Source of the DNA: Pratylenchus scribneri
Taxonomy: Eukaryota > Nematoda > Chromadorea > Rhabditida > Pratylenchidae
DNA: 64,000 bases
Reading direction: 5' to 3'
Assembly: GCA_030063045.1 (NCBI GenBank)
Contig: JAQSEB010000077.1
Coordinates: 310,001-374,000 of the forward strand
Numbering within the stretch: position 1 is the stretch's first letter; every line of letters starts with the position of its first letter. The notes under the pieces are model-generated. The model was not told where the DNA came from. It was given only the letters and a program-made list of their open reading frames with translations, and searched no databases. This document shows positions 1 to 10,384 of this stretch, piece after piece. The translations under genes were made by a program, and so were the position numbers.

Positions 1-1151
1 TTTGAGTGTCGAACCATCTGTGTAAATTAAAAATAATAAATTTTTAAAAGGAGAATATTTAATTTAGCAAAAAAAATTTTTAAAAAACGAGAATTTTTTC
101 ACTTAATAATAATAGTGAAATTGTTAAAGAATATATTTAATTTATCAAAAAATTAAAGCATTATAATAAGTTGAAACTGATTTATTCTACATCCAAATAA
201 ATCACTTTGCAAATGATTGAAAACCTAATTAAATGTATATTTTTTTCTATAGAAATGGGCCTATGAGATGGAAAATTGACAAATGAAAATTGGAGAGGAT
301 GTCCAAAAATTGGAAAAATCAACTTCTAAAAATTAATGTAAAAAATTTCAATTTGTTAATTTTTTAAAAATTTGTCTCTTAAGGGATTTCGAAATTACAT
401 GGGAATAATATAGAATTTCAACATCAACCGATAATAATAATGTAAAATTTTTAAAATATTTTTTGAATTAAATAATCTGCCATTTTCAATTATTTTGAAA
501 ATAAAATAATTTTCGTCATTTTCAATTTTTTTTACCAAATTAAATTGCATTTTATTACATACCAACAAGAAGATTGCCGAGGTGCAAGTCATTATGCGAT
601 ATGTGAATGTGATGGAGGCAATGCAATCCTTAAATTATTTTATATATTAATAGAATAAATTTTATTTAGAAAGAATAATATTTTATTTAAATCATAATTT
701 TTATTTTAGCCCATTTTGAATTTTCAGCCGGCTTTAATTTCTATATCATTTAGTTATCGAACAGCATTAATTTATGGCTCATACATTCATTGGAGAAGAT
801 TTTATTAATAACATAAGATTTCAATTTTAAATCGATTTTACAAATATGACCTATAAAGACAATTGAAATTTTCGAATTTTTTAAGCAATTCCAACATTTT
901 TTTAATCTCTGCCACTCCGTTATATAGATCAAAATTTATCTATTTTAGCTAGCTGCAGCTGTTAAAATATATATTTCAGCTGATAAAATTCAAAAAAGGC
1001 AATGAATATAATATATATGGCAAGCGTTCGGTCACCGCTTCGCGGCACACGAAATAACCATTAAATAATATTTTAATTATTATATAAAATCTTTAAGGGA
1101 ACTGTTCGTTTTTGTAAGCAATTCGGTATTTTTTTATTTTTTTCAAAATTT
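1..1151. other. AT-rich stretch without a recognisable gene
   Basis: Short open frames on both strands show no domain, no coherent splice structure and strong A/T bias. I see no RNA gene. Nothing is supported here. Confidence 0.5.
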
Positions 1152-1880
1152 ATGTTTTTTATTTTTCTAAAAATTATTTATTTATTTCTCCAAACTTTTA
1201 TCCTTTTATTTTTTCAACCATTTTTTGTTTTTGTTTTCAATAAATTTTTTTTCCCAAAAGATTTTATTTTTGTAAATATTTTTTTTTGTTCTCTCAATGT
1301 TTTGTGTTTTTATTTTCCAAAATGTGTTTTTTTGCTTTTGTTTTTCCCGAATATTCTGTATTTTTCTTCCTCCAAAAATTTTATTTTTTATTTTTTGTGT
1401 CTTTGTTTTCTGGAATTTATTTTTTGTCTTTCAAATTTGCGTTCTTTTTTTTCAAATGTATTTGTTTACAAAATTTTTGTTTTTTTTTCTTCCAAATGTT
1501 TTATTTTTCTTTTACCGAGGATTTTGTATTTTTAAATTTTTTTTTTACCCAACAATTGGTTTAAGTTTCGCAAATATTTCGATTTTTATTTTCGTACAAT
1601 TTGTGTTTTTATTTTCCAAAGATGTGTTTTTAATCTTCCATTCCAGGGATTTTGTATTCTTCAAAACATTTTGTTTTTATTTCTCAAATATGTTGTTTTT
1701 CTTCTCAAAAAATTTATTTTTATTATTCCAAGAATTTTGCGTTATACTTTTTCGAACAATTTGTGTTTTTATTAGTTCGATCATTTTGTTTTTATCTTCT
1801 TCCAAATATTTGTTTTTTATTAGTCCAAACATTTTGTGTTTTATTCTTCAAATATTTCTCTCTAGGGTATTTGGTCGCGA
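1152..1880. repeat. Degenerate T-rich minisatellite
   Basis: The plus strand is a run of imperfect units built from pieces such as TTTTGTTTTTATTTTCCAAA and ACAATTTGTG, giving long Phe-rich open frames in several phases. The same word set makes up the clean 51-bp array at 42.64-43.07 kb, so this looks like an old, decayed relative of that array. The long open frames come from base composition and are not called as genes. Confidence 0.6.
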
Positions 1881-1884
1881 AGAC

Positions 1885-3156
1885 TAGGGTTGCTCAAAGT
1901 CGGTTTTAAACCGAGGTTTCCGGTTTTCGGTTTTCCCGGTTTTCCAATGTCGGTTTTCGGTTTCGGTTTGAAAAAATTCTCGGTTTTCGGTTTCGGTTTT
2001 CCGGTTTTTCGGTTTTTTGAAAAATGGTCAAAAATTTTTTGAAAAATTTAATTTTTCATAAAATTTCGCAAAAAAATCAAAGAAAATTTATTCAAATATC
2101 ACATATCCAATATTTTACTTCAATTTTTAGTTATTCTTCTAGGTTAGCTTCAACAAAAAAGACCCAAAAGAGAAAATATTTCAAAAAAGCCAACAGAGAA
2201 AAATTTTAGCCTAAATAATTCACAAAAAGAAGAATTTAGAATAAAAATGGCCCCGCAGGGAGAAACGACGGCTGGGGCCAGGAATGGCGGATTAATCCCA
2301 CTCTCCTAAGAAGACAAACTCAATTTACTTCCCCATTTCCAAAATACACAAATTAAAATATGGACTTTATTGGCGGCGATAAAAATATGAAAATAAGTGA
2401 AAATGGGGGAAAACATGTGGGGATGAAAGGGGGAAAAATCGAGGGGAAAATGCAGCGGCACGGCCAAAATCCCAGCAGCAGGATGACGCAGCCAAAGTGG
2501 CCAAAAGAGAAGGAGAGGAAAGCGCTGGGGGGCAAAACTGGACGGGACGGAGGAGAAGACTGGATTGAGAACTGACTGGCTGAACAGACTGACTGGCTGA
2601 ATGGGGGAGGGGCCAGGGATTTTAAACCCCGGGGAAAGAACCGATCATCCAATGTTGGAAATGGAGGAGGCGGAACAGGGAGGGGAGAACAGGGCTCTTC
2701 CAATGGCCAATTGGAAGGGAATGGAGATGGCCATAGAGGGAAAAGGCCCCGGGAAGAATAGGACCTCAATGAGGCATGTGCGGGGGGGGGGGGTATTCAA
2801 TTCATTTCCCCAATCACACAATTCGCTTGAGTAGCGACAGCCATGGAGTAAAAAATCAGACAAAAATAGACCCGAAAGGAAAAATATTAAGCTAAAAATG
2901 ATCCAAAAGATAATATTTTAAGCCTAAAAATGGCCCGTTAGGTAAAATTTTTAATTAAAAATGGTCGAATAAGGTAAAATTTTAACCAAAAATTGTCCCT
3001 CAAGGTGAAAAATAAAAACCGAAAAACCGTCGGTTTGGACCCTCGGTTTTCGGTTTTCGCGGTTTTCGAACCTCGGTTTCGGTTTCGGTTTTTGGGCCAA
3101 AAAACCCGGTTTTCGGTTTCGGTTTCGGTTCGGTTAACCGACTTTGAGCAACCCTA
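1885..3156. mobile_element. Non-autonomous hAT-type element, 1272 bp
   Basis: The ends are perfect inverted repeats (TAGGGTTGCTCAAAGTCGGTT read from each end), flanked by identical 8-bp direct repeats GCGAAGAC at 1877-1884 and 3157-3164. An 8-bp target duplication is the hallmark of hAT transposition. Inside the ends, both arms are tandem CGGTTTT/CGGTTTC words. The core (about 2250-2850) is strikingly G-rich compared with its surroundings and has no recognisable coding content; open frames there (Pro-rich on the minus strand) are treated as compositional. No transposase is encoded, so mobilisation would need a hAT transposase elsewhere. Confidence 0.88.
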
Positions 3157-3164
3157 GCGAAGAC

Positions 3165-3853
3165 CCATTTGGGGTGTTGGAGTACAACCACTAAAAAGAA
3201 ACAATATGAGCCTTAAAGGAAAATCCGCCTGTTTTCCATCTGCTGGATGCTGGTTAAGAATAATTTCAACAACTGTTTAATTCCGCCTGCTGGGCCAATT
3301 AAGAATAATCCGCTTGACTGAGCAGCAGAGGAATTAATTGCCTTCCATCCCCATTCCCCAATGCTGAACTAAAACCGTTCTAACATAAATATATCAAATA
3401 ACATTTTTGTACAATTTTTGCCATAATTCAATTTGAGAATTAATTGTTTAAGGTAGTCGTCCTCTCTCTTAGTTTAAGAATTCCTCCTACTTTTTAATTC
3501 TTTAATTCCGCCTTGTTCAGAATAATTCCACCCGTTTTAATGGCCTTTGTCTGGTTCAACCTATTTTAATGCTGCCTGTTTCTAAGAATAAGTAAGAATA
3601 AATACTGGTTAACTCAGCAGAATAATCCGCCTGACTGAGCAGAGAAATTGTTGTTGAGAGCTCCATTTATTTGCCTCCAGCAGCCCTATTCCCCAATTGC
3701 TGAAAGGCCCACTACGTCGTGGCGTTTAATCCTCTCTCTTGGGCGTTTGGTCGTGCAGACCCATTCGTATTATTACCAAGTTATCTAAAAGAATCAATAA
3801 TTTTTTTGAGCCTTATAGATATTGTAATTAAAAATTAATTAAAAAATCTAAAA
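3165..3853. other. Intergenic, contains a diverged direct repeat
   Basis: No gene is seen. Two related blocks, about 3310-3375 and 3628-3705, share the words GACTGAGCAG, CCATCC/CTCC and ATTCCCCAATTGCTGAA, and both end near CTCTCTCTT-like tracts, so a local duplication is likely. The sequence TTGGTCG(C/T)G(A/C)AGACCCATT occurs both at the hAT target site (about 1872) and at about 3748. Confidence 0.45.
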
Positions 3854-4171
3854 ATGGCTCTGCAAATGTGCATGAGATTGGACGAAAAATTCAACAGTTT
3901 TGAACAAAATTTTACTGGATTGGGAATGGAAATGGCCGAATTGCACCAAGAATATGCCAAATTGCGAGCGGAAATTGCCCGAAAAGAAGTCGTCGAACAT
4001 TGTGGCCAAATTGCAATGATGGAAACTGAAGTGAAAAAGTTGAGGGAGCAGAATGGCATTTTGACAAGCCGATTGATGAATAATGGAAGTACACGAGCAA
4101 CAGGTTTTAAATACATTATGGGCAAAAAATCAGCCATTTTGGCACTGGCATGGTTAGTTTGGACATGGTGA
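3854..4171 (+). CDS. Small coiled-coil protein with C-terminal membrane anchor
   Basis: Single-exon frame of 105 codons starting at an ATG in an A-rich context (AAAAATGG). Residues 1 to about 78 are heptad-like and charged (Leu/Ile/Met spaced among Glu/Lys/Arg), predicting a coiled coil. The last 15 residues are hydrophobic and Trp-rich (AILALAWLVW), with a Lys pair before them, as in tail-anchored proteins. I do not recognise a family. A second, unrelated-looking tail-anchored protein lies at 24.1-25.1 kb. No 5' exon is required because the frame has its own ATG, but a longer gene cannot be excluded. Confidence 0.5.
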   Translation: MALQMCMRLDEKFNSFEQNFTGLGMEMAELHQEYAKLRAEIARKEVVEHCGQIAMMETEVKKLREQNGILTSRLMNNGSTRATGFKYIMGKKSAILALAWLVWTW

Positions 4172-5015
4172 ACAACATTTGTTCAATACATTTTTATGGT
4201 TAAGATTTTTGTGTAATGAAATTTTCTATTGTCAATCATGGCAAATTTAATGGATAAATATATTATCATTTAATTTATCATAAATTCATTGCAAAATGAT
4301 AACAAAAATTATTGGCCAATATTGAAAATTCAGCTAGTTATTGGGAAAAAAAGCTGACAATGGGAGAACTAATACTAATTTTTATTCGACAAATATCCAA
4401 CATAGCCCAATAAGATTGATATCATTTAGCAATGAATTTGATGCCTAAAGTCCAATGTAATATTAGATAATTTGCCTAATCATCAGCAAATTTATCAGCA
4501 TAGATAGACCATTTCGGTTCCAAACTATCGATCATTATCGCAAAATATAAAAATATAATATATTTAATTCAAAATTCTGCTGAATACTAAAAAATTCTCA
4601 TTGCTGCGTTTCTTAAGTTAAAACTTAAAATATATATCAAATACAATTTGTTGGCATGTCCAAATTGGCACAGTGCTGAAATGAACGAGTATCTAAAAAT
4701 GGCCAATCTATGGCTGTAAGATTGATTCTCAAAACAGATGAGTTATATTTATATTATAAGTTACGTCGCCAAAATAAACGATGCCGACTCGTTGACATAT
4801 TTCCAAATGTTGAGAGATTGCCTCAACAGCAGGAGGATTTTTTGGGGTATTTTTAATAATTTTTTTCACCCTGAAATCAATTAATTCCCTAAAAAGTGTG
4901 CCAATTCATATAATCTAATTTTTTTTACCAAAAATTATAAATATTTCTATTAAAATTTATAAGAATTAAAAATTTATCATTCATAACACAATTAATAAAA
5001 CATTAATTTATCCAG
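4172..5015. other. AT-rich; possible upstream exon of the zinc-finger gene
   Basis: An open stretch near 4765-4850 ends in a GT donor, but its readable frames exit in a phase that does not fit the exon starting at 5016. I therefore did not join it. Otherwise nothing is visible. Confidence 0.3.
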
Positions 5016-5195
5016 CTAATATGCCAATGGCCTGGCTGTGGCTATCGACGAAATGCCAAATACAAATCGGATATGCAAAGACATTGGCGAACGCACACCG
5101 GCGAACGGCCATATTGTTGCTCAATTTGTGGCCAATCATTTGCTCGTCTTGACAATATGAAGAAGCATGAATTGACACAACACGGTATACTTTAA
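5016..5195 (+). CDS. C2H2 zinc-finger protein, 3' exon
   Basis: The exon follows a TTTATCCAG acceptor and reads 59 residues to a stop. It encodes two C2H2 fingers: the first has a C-x4-C arrangement (CQWPGC) with HWRTH, then the classic linker TGERPY, then CCSIC...HELTQH. This is a DNA-binding arrangement typical of Kruppel/Sp-like factors. The 5' part of the gene was not found with confidence. A related but broken copy lies at 21859-22033. The exon could alternatively use a GT inside GGTATA at 5184 as a donor and continue further. Confidence 0.6.
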   Translation, partial: LICQWPGCGYRRNAKYKSDMQRHWRTHTGERPYCCSICGQSFARLDNMKKHELTQHGIL

Positions 5196-5704
5196 TTCGT
5201 ATTCTCACTTTATTTAATGAAATTATTCCTTTTGTAATTTTGGCTTATTCCATTAAAGTTTCTTTTATAATTTTATTTGGCGAAAAAATTTCATATCCAA
5301 AAATTCTCTTTTTCTTTTGGGTCATATACTTATCTTGGACAAATCAGACTAATGTTAATTTATTAAAAATGGGACCTATGTTTAAACTTAGAATTAACTA
5401 AATAATAATTGCCAATTATATGGCCTAAAAAGTATTTTTCGGTATGAAAAATGTTTTGCCATTTTTAATAATTTTTGTCGAATTTATACCAATATTTTCC
5501 GCTTATTATTATTTTAATGTTCTTTCAATTTTATCGAATCATTTTTTTTTGTAAAATTCATATCAAAACAATTAAATGTATTCATCTAATTTTAAAAAAT
5601 TATTAAATGTCATGTTTTTTCAATGGTATTATTTTATCTTAAATAAATGTAATTTGATTGAACATTGAAATTATCAAAGGGAGTCTATTAATTTGTAGAA
5701 AAAA

Positions 5705-5940
5705 CGAATTAATTTACCCAAATCTTTCGTGTTGATAAAAAGTGATTTTTTGAGGCCATATAACTTGGCCAAATCTGACTTCTTTAAAATTTTCATAATC
5801 CTTAGCCCTTAATCCCATCCTCGACCTGCACCTAACCCTGAGCTATAATACCTAGTTATGGGAAAGTTATTTGGCCTCAAAAATATAATATTTTTTCGGC
5901 AACAAAGATTTCGGAAAATTAATTATTTTTGGCAAATTAA
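5705..5940. repeat. Palindromic MITE-like repeat
   Basis: The left part (TTTACCCAAATCTTTCGTGTTG, then TTTTTTGAGGCCATATAACTT) is mirrored with mismatches on the right (GCAACAAAGATTTCGG, and AAGTTATTTGGCCTCAAAAA). The centre includes CACCTAACCCTGAG. Similar 'gaggcc(a)ata' fragments occur near 17.73, 60.6 and 61.9 kb. No target duplication was defined. Confidence 0.5.
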
Positions 5941-6069
5941 TATATTATCTCAAAAATATTACACAAATTACAATTTCATTATACATATATTTTTAAATTA
6001 AACAAAAATTTTGAAATTTGAATTCAAATTGGGAAAATATTTATTTTATTTTATCTTCTTTCGTTTTTT

Positions 6070-7952
6070 TTATGTTGACATTGGCATAATTTGATTCTGC
6101 GATTTGTGCCAAAAACGGAATATTCCACTGATGGTATTACGATAAGGTGTGTTGATTAGAATTGTGATGATTGGATTCAGTGTTGGGATTATATATAAAA
6201 TAATGCTTCCAATCAGTTCAAATTGTTTGAAATCCTCACAATCATCAATGTTTTGTTGCATTCCACATAATAACATAAATAATGTCATGAAAAGCAAAAA
6301 GCTTAAGGAAAGAAAAGGAAAAGTAGCCTAAAATTTAAATTGATATTATTAAAATTAAAAGGGACTGGATTTATTTAATTAGTATATATAAAATTTGGAT
6401 AAAATTTTGACGTAAATGAAGTAAAAATTATAAAATAGAAATAAAAATTAGTTAAAAGTTTTTAATTATAATTTTATCAAAATATCTAAAAAAAAATTTT
6501 GGTCTCTTGATAAAAATAGCAGATTTTTATTGATTTCAACAGTAAACAAAAAGTATGGTATGCATGAAAAAAAAAACTTGAAACCGAAAAATATTTTCCG
6601 AAAAAAAATTTAATATAATAAAATTAATATTTTTTTAATTTTCTTAACTGAGTAATTTTTATTTAATTTTTCAAAAAAAATTGTACAAATTTTCGAAATA
6701 TTGTCTGAACTAATTTATGAATATTAATTTTTTTATAAATATAATATAAAAAAATCCAGTCTCCAAATTTAAAAAAATAAAAAAATTTTATACCAAAAGT
6801 GTCAATGTCCTCGTCAATTGTTTATTTAAATTGCGCGTATTTTCGCTGAAAACACCATGGGAATTGACATAATTGATTATGCGCCAACGAAGAATTATAA
6901 TTATTATAAAGCAGATAATATAATATAGAATAGATCCCATTAGCCAAAAATTTAGTGCCACATTTAATTTCTAAAAAATTATATTTTTATATATTTTTAT
7001 GAAAATTTTTTGTCCCCAATTATCTAAAAAAATTTTACCTCATCGATAATAACATAGCAACTTTCCTCAAGCATATTCATCGTTTGTAAATATTCTTTAT
7101 CTTCGGGTCGACAATGTAAAAAGCTGTCCCGAAATTGCGCCAAAAATACTGACCCAAAAATAATAAATAAAAGCATTGTAAAAATGAGTAATTGGGAATA
7201 TCGCCAGAGGCTAATTTGTGTATTCCTGGAAATTTTTTATTTTTTAGTACTCTAATGGAATCATAAAAAAATTTGAAAATTATTAGTTAATTTCAGATCT
7301 TATATTTGAACATTCCTGATTGATCATTAGATTGATATATTATTTTTTCCATAATATATAGGGTATATTTTGAATATTCTTATTGATATACTTAATTGTA
7401 AGAAGAAAAATTTTAATAAAAAATTTTATTTTATTAAAATTTGAATATAGAAAATTCTTATAAATTAAAATATTCAGAAATTCAAAATAATTTCCAAAAA
7501 TTAATATTATATTTTTGAATTAATTACGAACCGATTTAGCAGGAAATATCTGTAAACAAATTGAAAAACAATTAACAATAAATTGAATAAATTTAGAAGA
7601 CTGTTGATGACGGAGAGAACGCCAAGACCAAATGGTCCAAAAATATTGTAAAATTGAACCGAAAAATAACCAAAATTAACTCCAATAGTAAAATCATCGA
7701 GAACAACGGAATACTAAATAAATTTAATATTTACTAATAATTTTGATTTAAGTCAACCGTTGCCCCAATGAATTCTTGCAAAAGAAAGAAGAGATCAAAA
7801 ATGCAAGTTTGAAGCAGGATTCGACTATGGTCGACCATTTCCTTTGGAGTTTTCACCAAAATTAGCCAAATTAGCCAGAAATTAAGCAATAGACCAAAAG
7901 GAGGACAAATACGAGTGAACACTTTGACAATAAATATAAAATCCATTTTCAT
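6070..7952 (-). CDS. Seven-transmembrane chemoreceptor, Str-type family
   Basis: Five exons on the minus strand (7952-7758, 7713-7532, 7225-7039, 6970-6794, 6327-6070) join in phase to 332 residues. The start is the first ATG after an in-frame stop. Seven hydrophobic segments are present: residues ~15-35 and ~45-62 in exon 1, one long pair-like stretch in exon 2 ending in VYRY, one in exon 3, one in exon 4, and two in exon 5. Family marks are TPKEM plus ILLQ after TM1, FVYRY after TM3, LNKQLTRTL before TM6 and the TLNPIIT...PYR motif in TM7. These match nematode Str/Srj/Srd G-protein-coupled receptors, which act as olfactory receptors in sensory cilia. The gene appears intact. Exact subfamily is inferred. 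Confidence 0.88.
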
Positions 7953-8029
7953 CAAATATATCTAATGTTGAAAGAATTTTTCTTCCGAAATCCGAATTTT
8001 AAATGGCGATGCGGAAGTGAAAGAGTGTT

Positions 8030-8270
8030 TATCGCAAATTTAAATATTTTCCTCGAATAAAATGAAAAACCACCTGTCTCGTCTCATTCCATAAACGTTT
8101 ATGACTCAATATTATATTTAATAATATTATTTTAAATGAATTTCCGTTCCTACTTTTATAGATGGAAATGATGGAGGATATCCATTTAAATATTTTCCTC
8201 GAATAAAATGAAAAATCACCTGCACTGTCTGTCTCATTCTCTAAAAGTTTATGCCCCAATTTCATGGAAA
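8030..8270. repeat. Dispersed repeat family, copy 1
   Basis: Two tandem units share ATTTAAATATTTTCCTCGAA, AAAATCACCTG, CTCATTC(C/T)(A/C)TAAA and GTTTATG, separated by GGAAATGATGGAGGATATCC. Other copies are at about 32.29-32.48 and 49.88-50.16 kb. No coding potential or inverted termini were recognised. Confidence 0.6.
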
Positions 8271-8589
8271 TCTAATAAGCATTAGTAATAATTTCCTAAA
8301 AAGTTTTGACAAAAAATTAAATTAAGACCTAATTATTCTGAATATTTTAAATTATTGTTCTTATTTTTAATTTGCCGATGAATCACCTTTTTGGTCAATA
8401 ACAAACATTTTAGTTCATTTCCATTTCAATATCAAAAAATTCTCACCAGTGATATTTGAATGCTTTTTAATATTGGAAAAAAGATGTGCTGACATTTAAA
8501 AAGAAATAGCAAAATATAAGCCCCAAGCAAATTCAAAAATTTCATTCCCTCCCAATAATTTCCCCTAATTTACGAGTTCCTCAGGAACC

Positions 8590-8730
8590 GTCTAGGAACA
8601 GCCAATTCTGTTCTGTTTCTGTTCTGTTCCTCTGCCAAAAATTTTCAAACTGTTCTGCTGTTCCTGTTCTGTTCTAAATGGTGGAACAGGAACAGGAATA
8701 GGAATCAGAGGAACAGGAAAAACACTGGTA
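8590..8730. repeat. Fold-back remnant of GTTCCT/AGGAAC words
   Basis: The left part is TTCTGTTCTG-type words and the right part is their complement (GGAACAGGAACAGGAATAGG). It ends GGAAAAACACTG, which resembles a hAT terminus, but the matching left end is not present. It looks like a decayed member of the repeat-armed element class seen elsewhere in this window. Confidence 0.4.
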
Positions 8731-9188
8731 TTTTCTTTCAATTTTGCTTTTGTGATTTTTCTTCGAATCATTGGTGAATTTTTTATGCCAACAGCAAATT
8801 ATTTTTTATGTGAGAACAAAGGAAATTTTCTCATTTTTTTATGTTGATTCAAAAAAATGTCATTTGAAGTTTTGAAGTATTTTTTTTTCGAGAATTTTGA
8901 AAAAAAAAATCTACGAAATCATTGGGGGACTTTTGTAAAATTAAAAAAAGGCAATGAAAACAAGTGTGGCAATTTTTAAGTTATTTTTCCTTCGAATTTA
9001 ATGGTAGAATTTGAATTTTAATTGGATTAATCAAAAGGTTGATAACATTTTAATGAAAGATAAATTATATGAATCAATTGAAAATTAAAAAAAAATACAA
9101 AGATAATGATGGATTAAATTATACATAAATGATTTAATCTTTTACGAAGAAAAAGTGTATTTTTAAAACATTCAAAAATAGTCAGAGA

Positions 9189-10373
9189 CAGGGATCTCAG
9201 ATGGATTTTCGATTTGGGGGGCATTTGGTGAAAAAAAGGGGGCATCTGGGGGGCATTTTCATTAAAAAGGGGGCATTTTGGGGGGCATTTTAAAAGTGTT
9301 AAAAATGATTAAAAATAATATTTATTCTCAATATTTATCATTTCTTTTTGCTTTTTGCAACAAATCTGGGTTGGAAATAAACAAATCAAATGCTTCTGAA
9401 CATTTAAATTCGGAATTTTCTTTAATTGAAACTAAGGCATTCACTGTATCGACATGGAATCGATTTCTTTCATCTGTCCAAATCGAATTGACCACGGAAA
9501 AAAGCGATTCGCAAAAGGCATTTGATGGGAAGATGCTTAGCAAAGCTGAGACCAATTTGCGAACCAAAACAAGATTTTTGTTCCGGAAAAGTGCCGCCCA
9601 TTTTTCTTCCATTTTCTTATCCACGAAGGAAGTTTTGTTTAGTTCATTCAATGTTGATTGAATTTGGCGTACTTCTTCGTAAATATTGTCATATTCATCA
9701 TCGGAACATTGGAAAAAATGATTGTATGCTTCGTGGATGACCGAAAAATTGAGTTCTCCTAACAATTTAATGATTTCGAGATGAATTATAAAAAATTTTA
9801 CCTTCAAATAACAACCATTTCAACGGAACATTTGTTATTTCTGCCAATTGCTTGAACCATTTGTCAAAATAAGCCAAAGAATCGACATAGAATTTCTGGT
9901 GAAACATGAAATAAATGATTTTATTTTCTTTATAAAAATTTACCTGGAAAATTTTTTCTAATTTTGTTCGATTATTGTCCAAATTTGCTGCAGTAAAATT
10001 TTCCAATGCCCGTAAAGTTTTGGCACCAAAATTTTTATCCTTTTCCAGCGACTCAAGCAAATCCATAAAATCTTCATATTTTTTGGATAGATCAGCAATT
10101 GAAAATGTGTGTGACTTAAATATGAATTAAATTTTTAATAAAAAGCTTAGTAAAAACCTGAGTCGATGCATTAAATTTGTTGAAATGACTTAGCACAAAA
10201 TTGGCAAAATTCAAGACAGCAAATGCCTCCATCGATTGCTCAACGGAACCAGTTTGGAAAATTTCACGCAAATTTTTTGGAGCATCTTCGGCTAAAGTGA
10301 AAAATTCCTCCATCGGAACCCAAAATTCAATAATCCGTTCACAAAGTCTTCCCAATGTAAGCCATCGGACATT
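9189..10373 (-). pseudogene. Inverted partial copy of hAT transposase gene (left arm)
   Basis: Read on the minus strand, this arm repeats the transposase from the NVRWLTLG segment to the stop, including the introns. It has no first half and no start codon of its own. It ends 12 bp before the ATG of the transposase gene on the other strand, so the two copies run divergently from almost the same point. Confidence 0.85.
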
Positions 10374-10384
10374 TAATTTAGTCA

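Noticed and set aside
1152..1909. Long Phe-rich plus-strand open frames
   Set aside because: They come from T-rich degenerate repeats and are open in three phases; no splice or domain evidence.
2353..2863. Pro-rich minus-strand and Gly/Lys-rich plus-strand frames
   Set aside because: They lie in the G-rich core of a non-autonomous hAT element; composition explains them.
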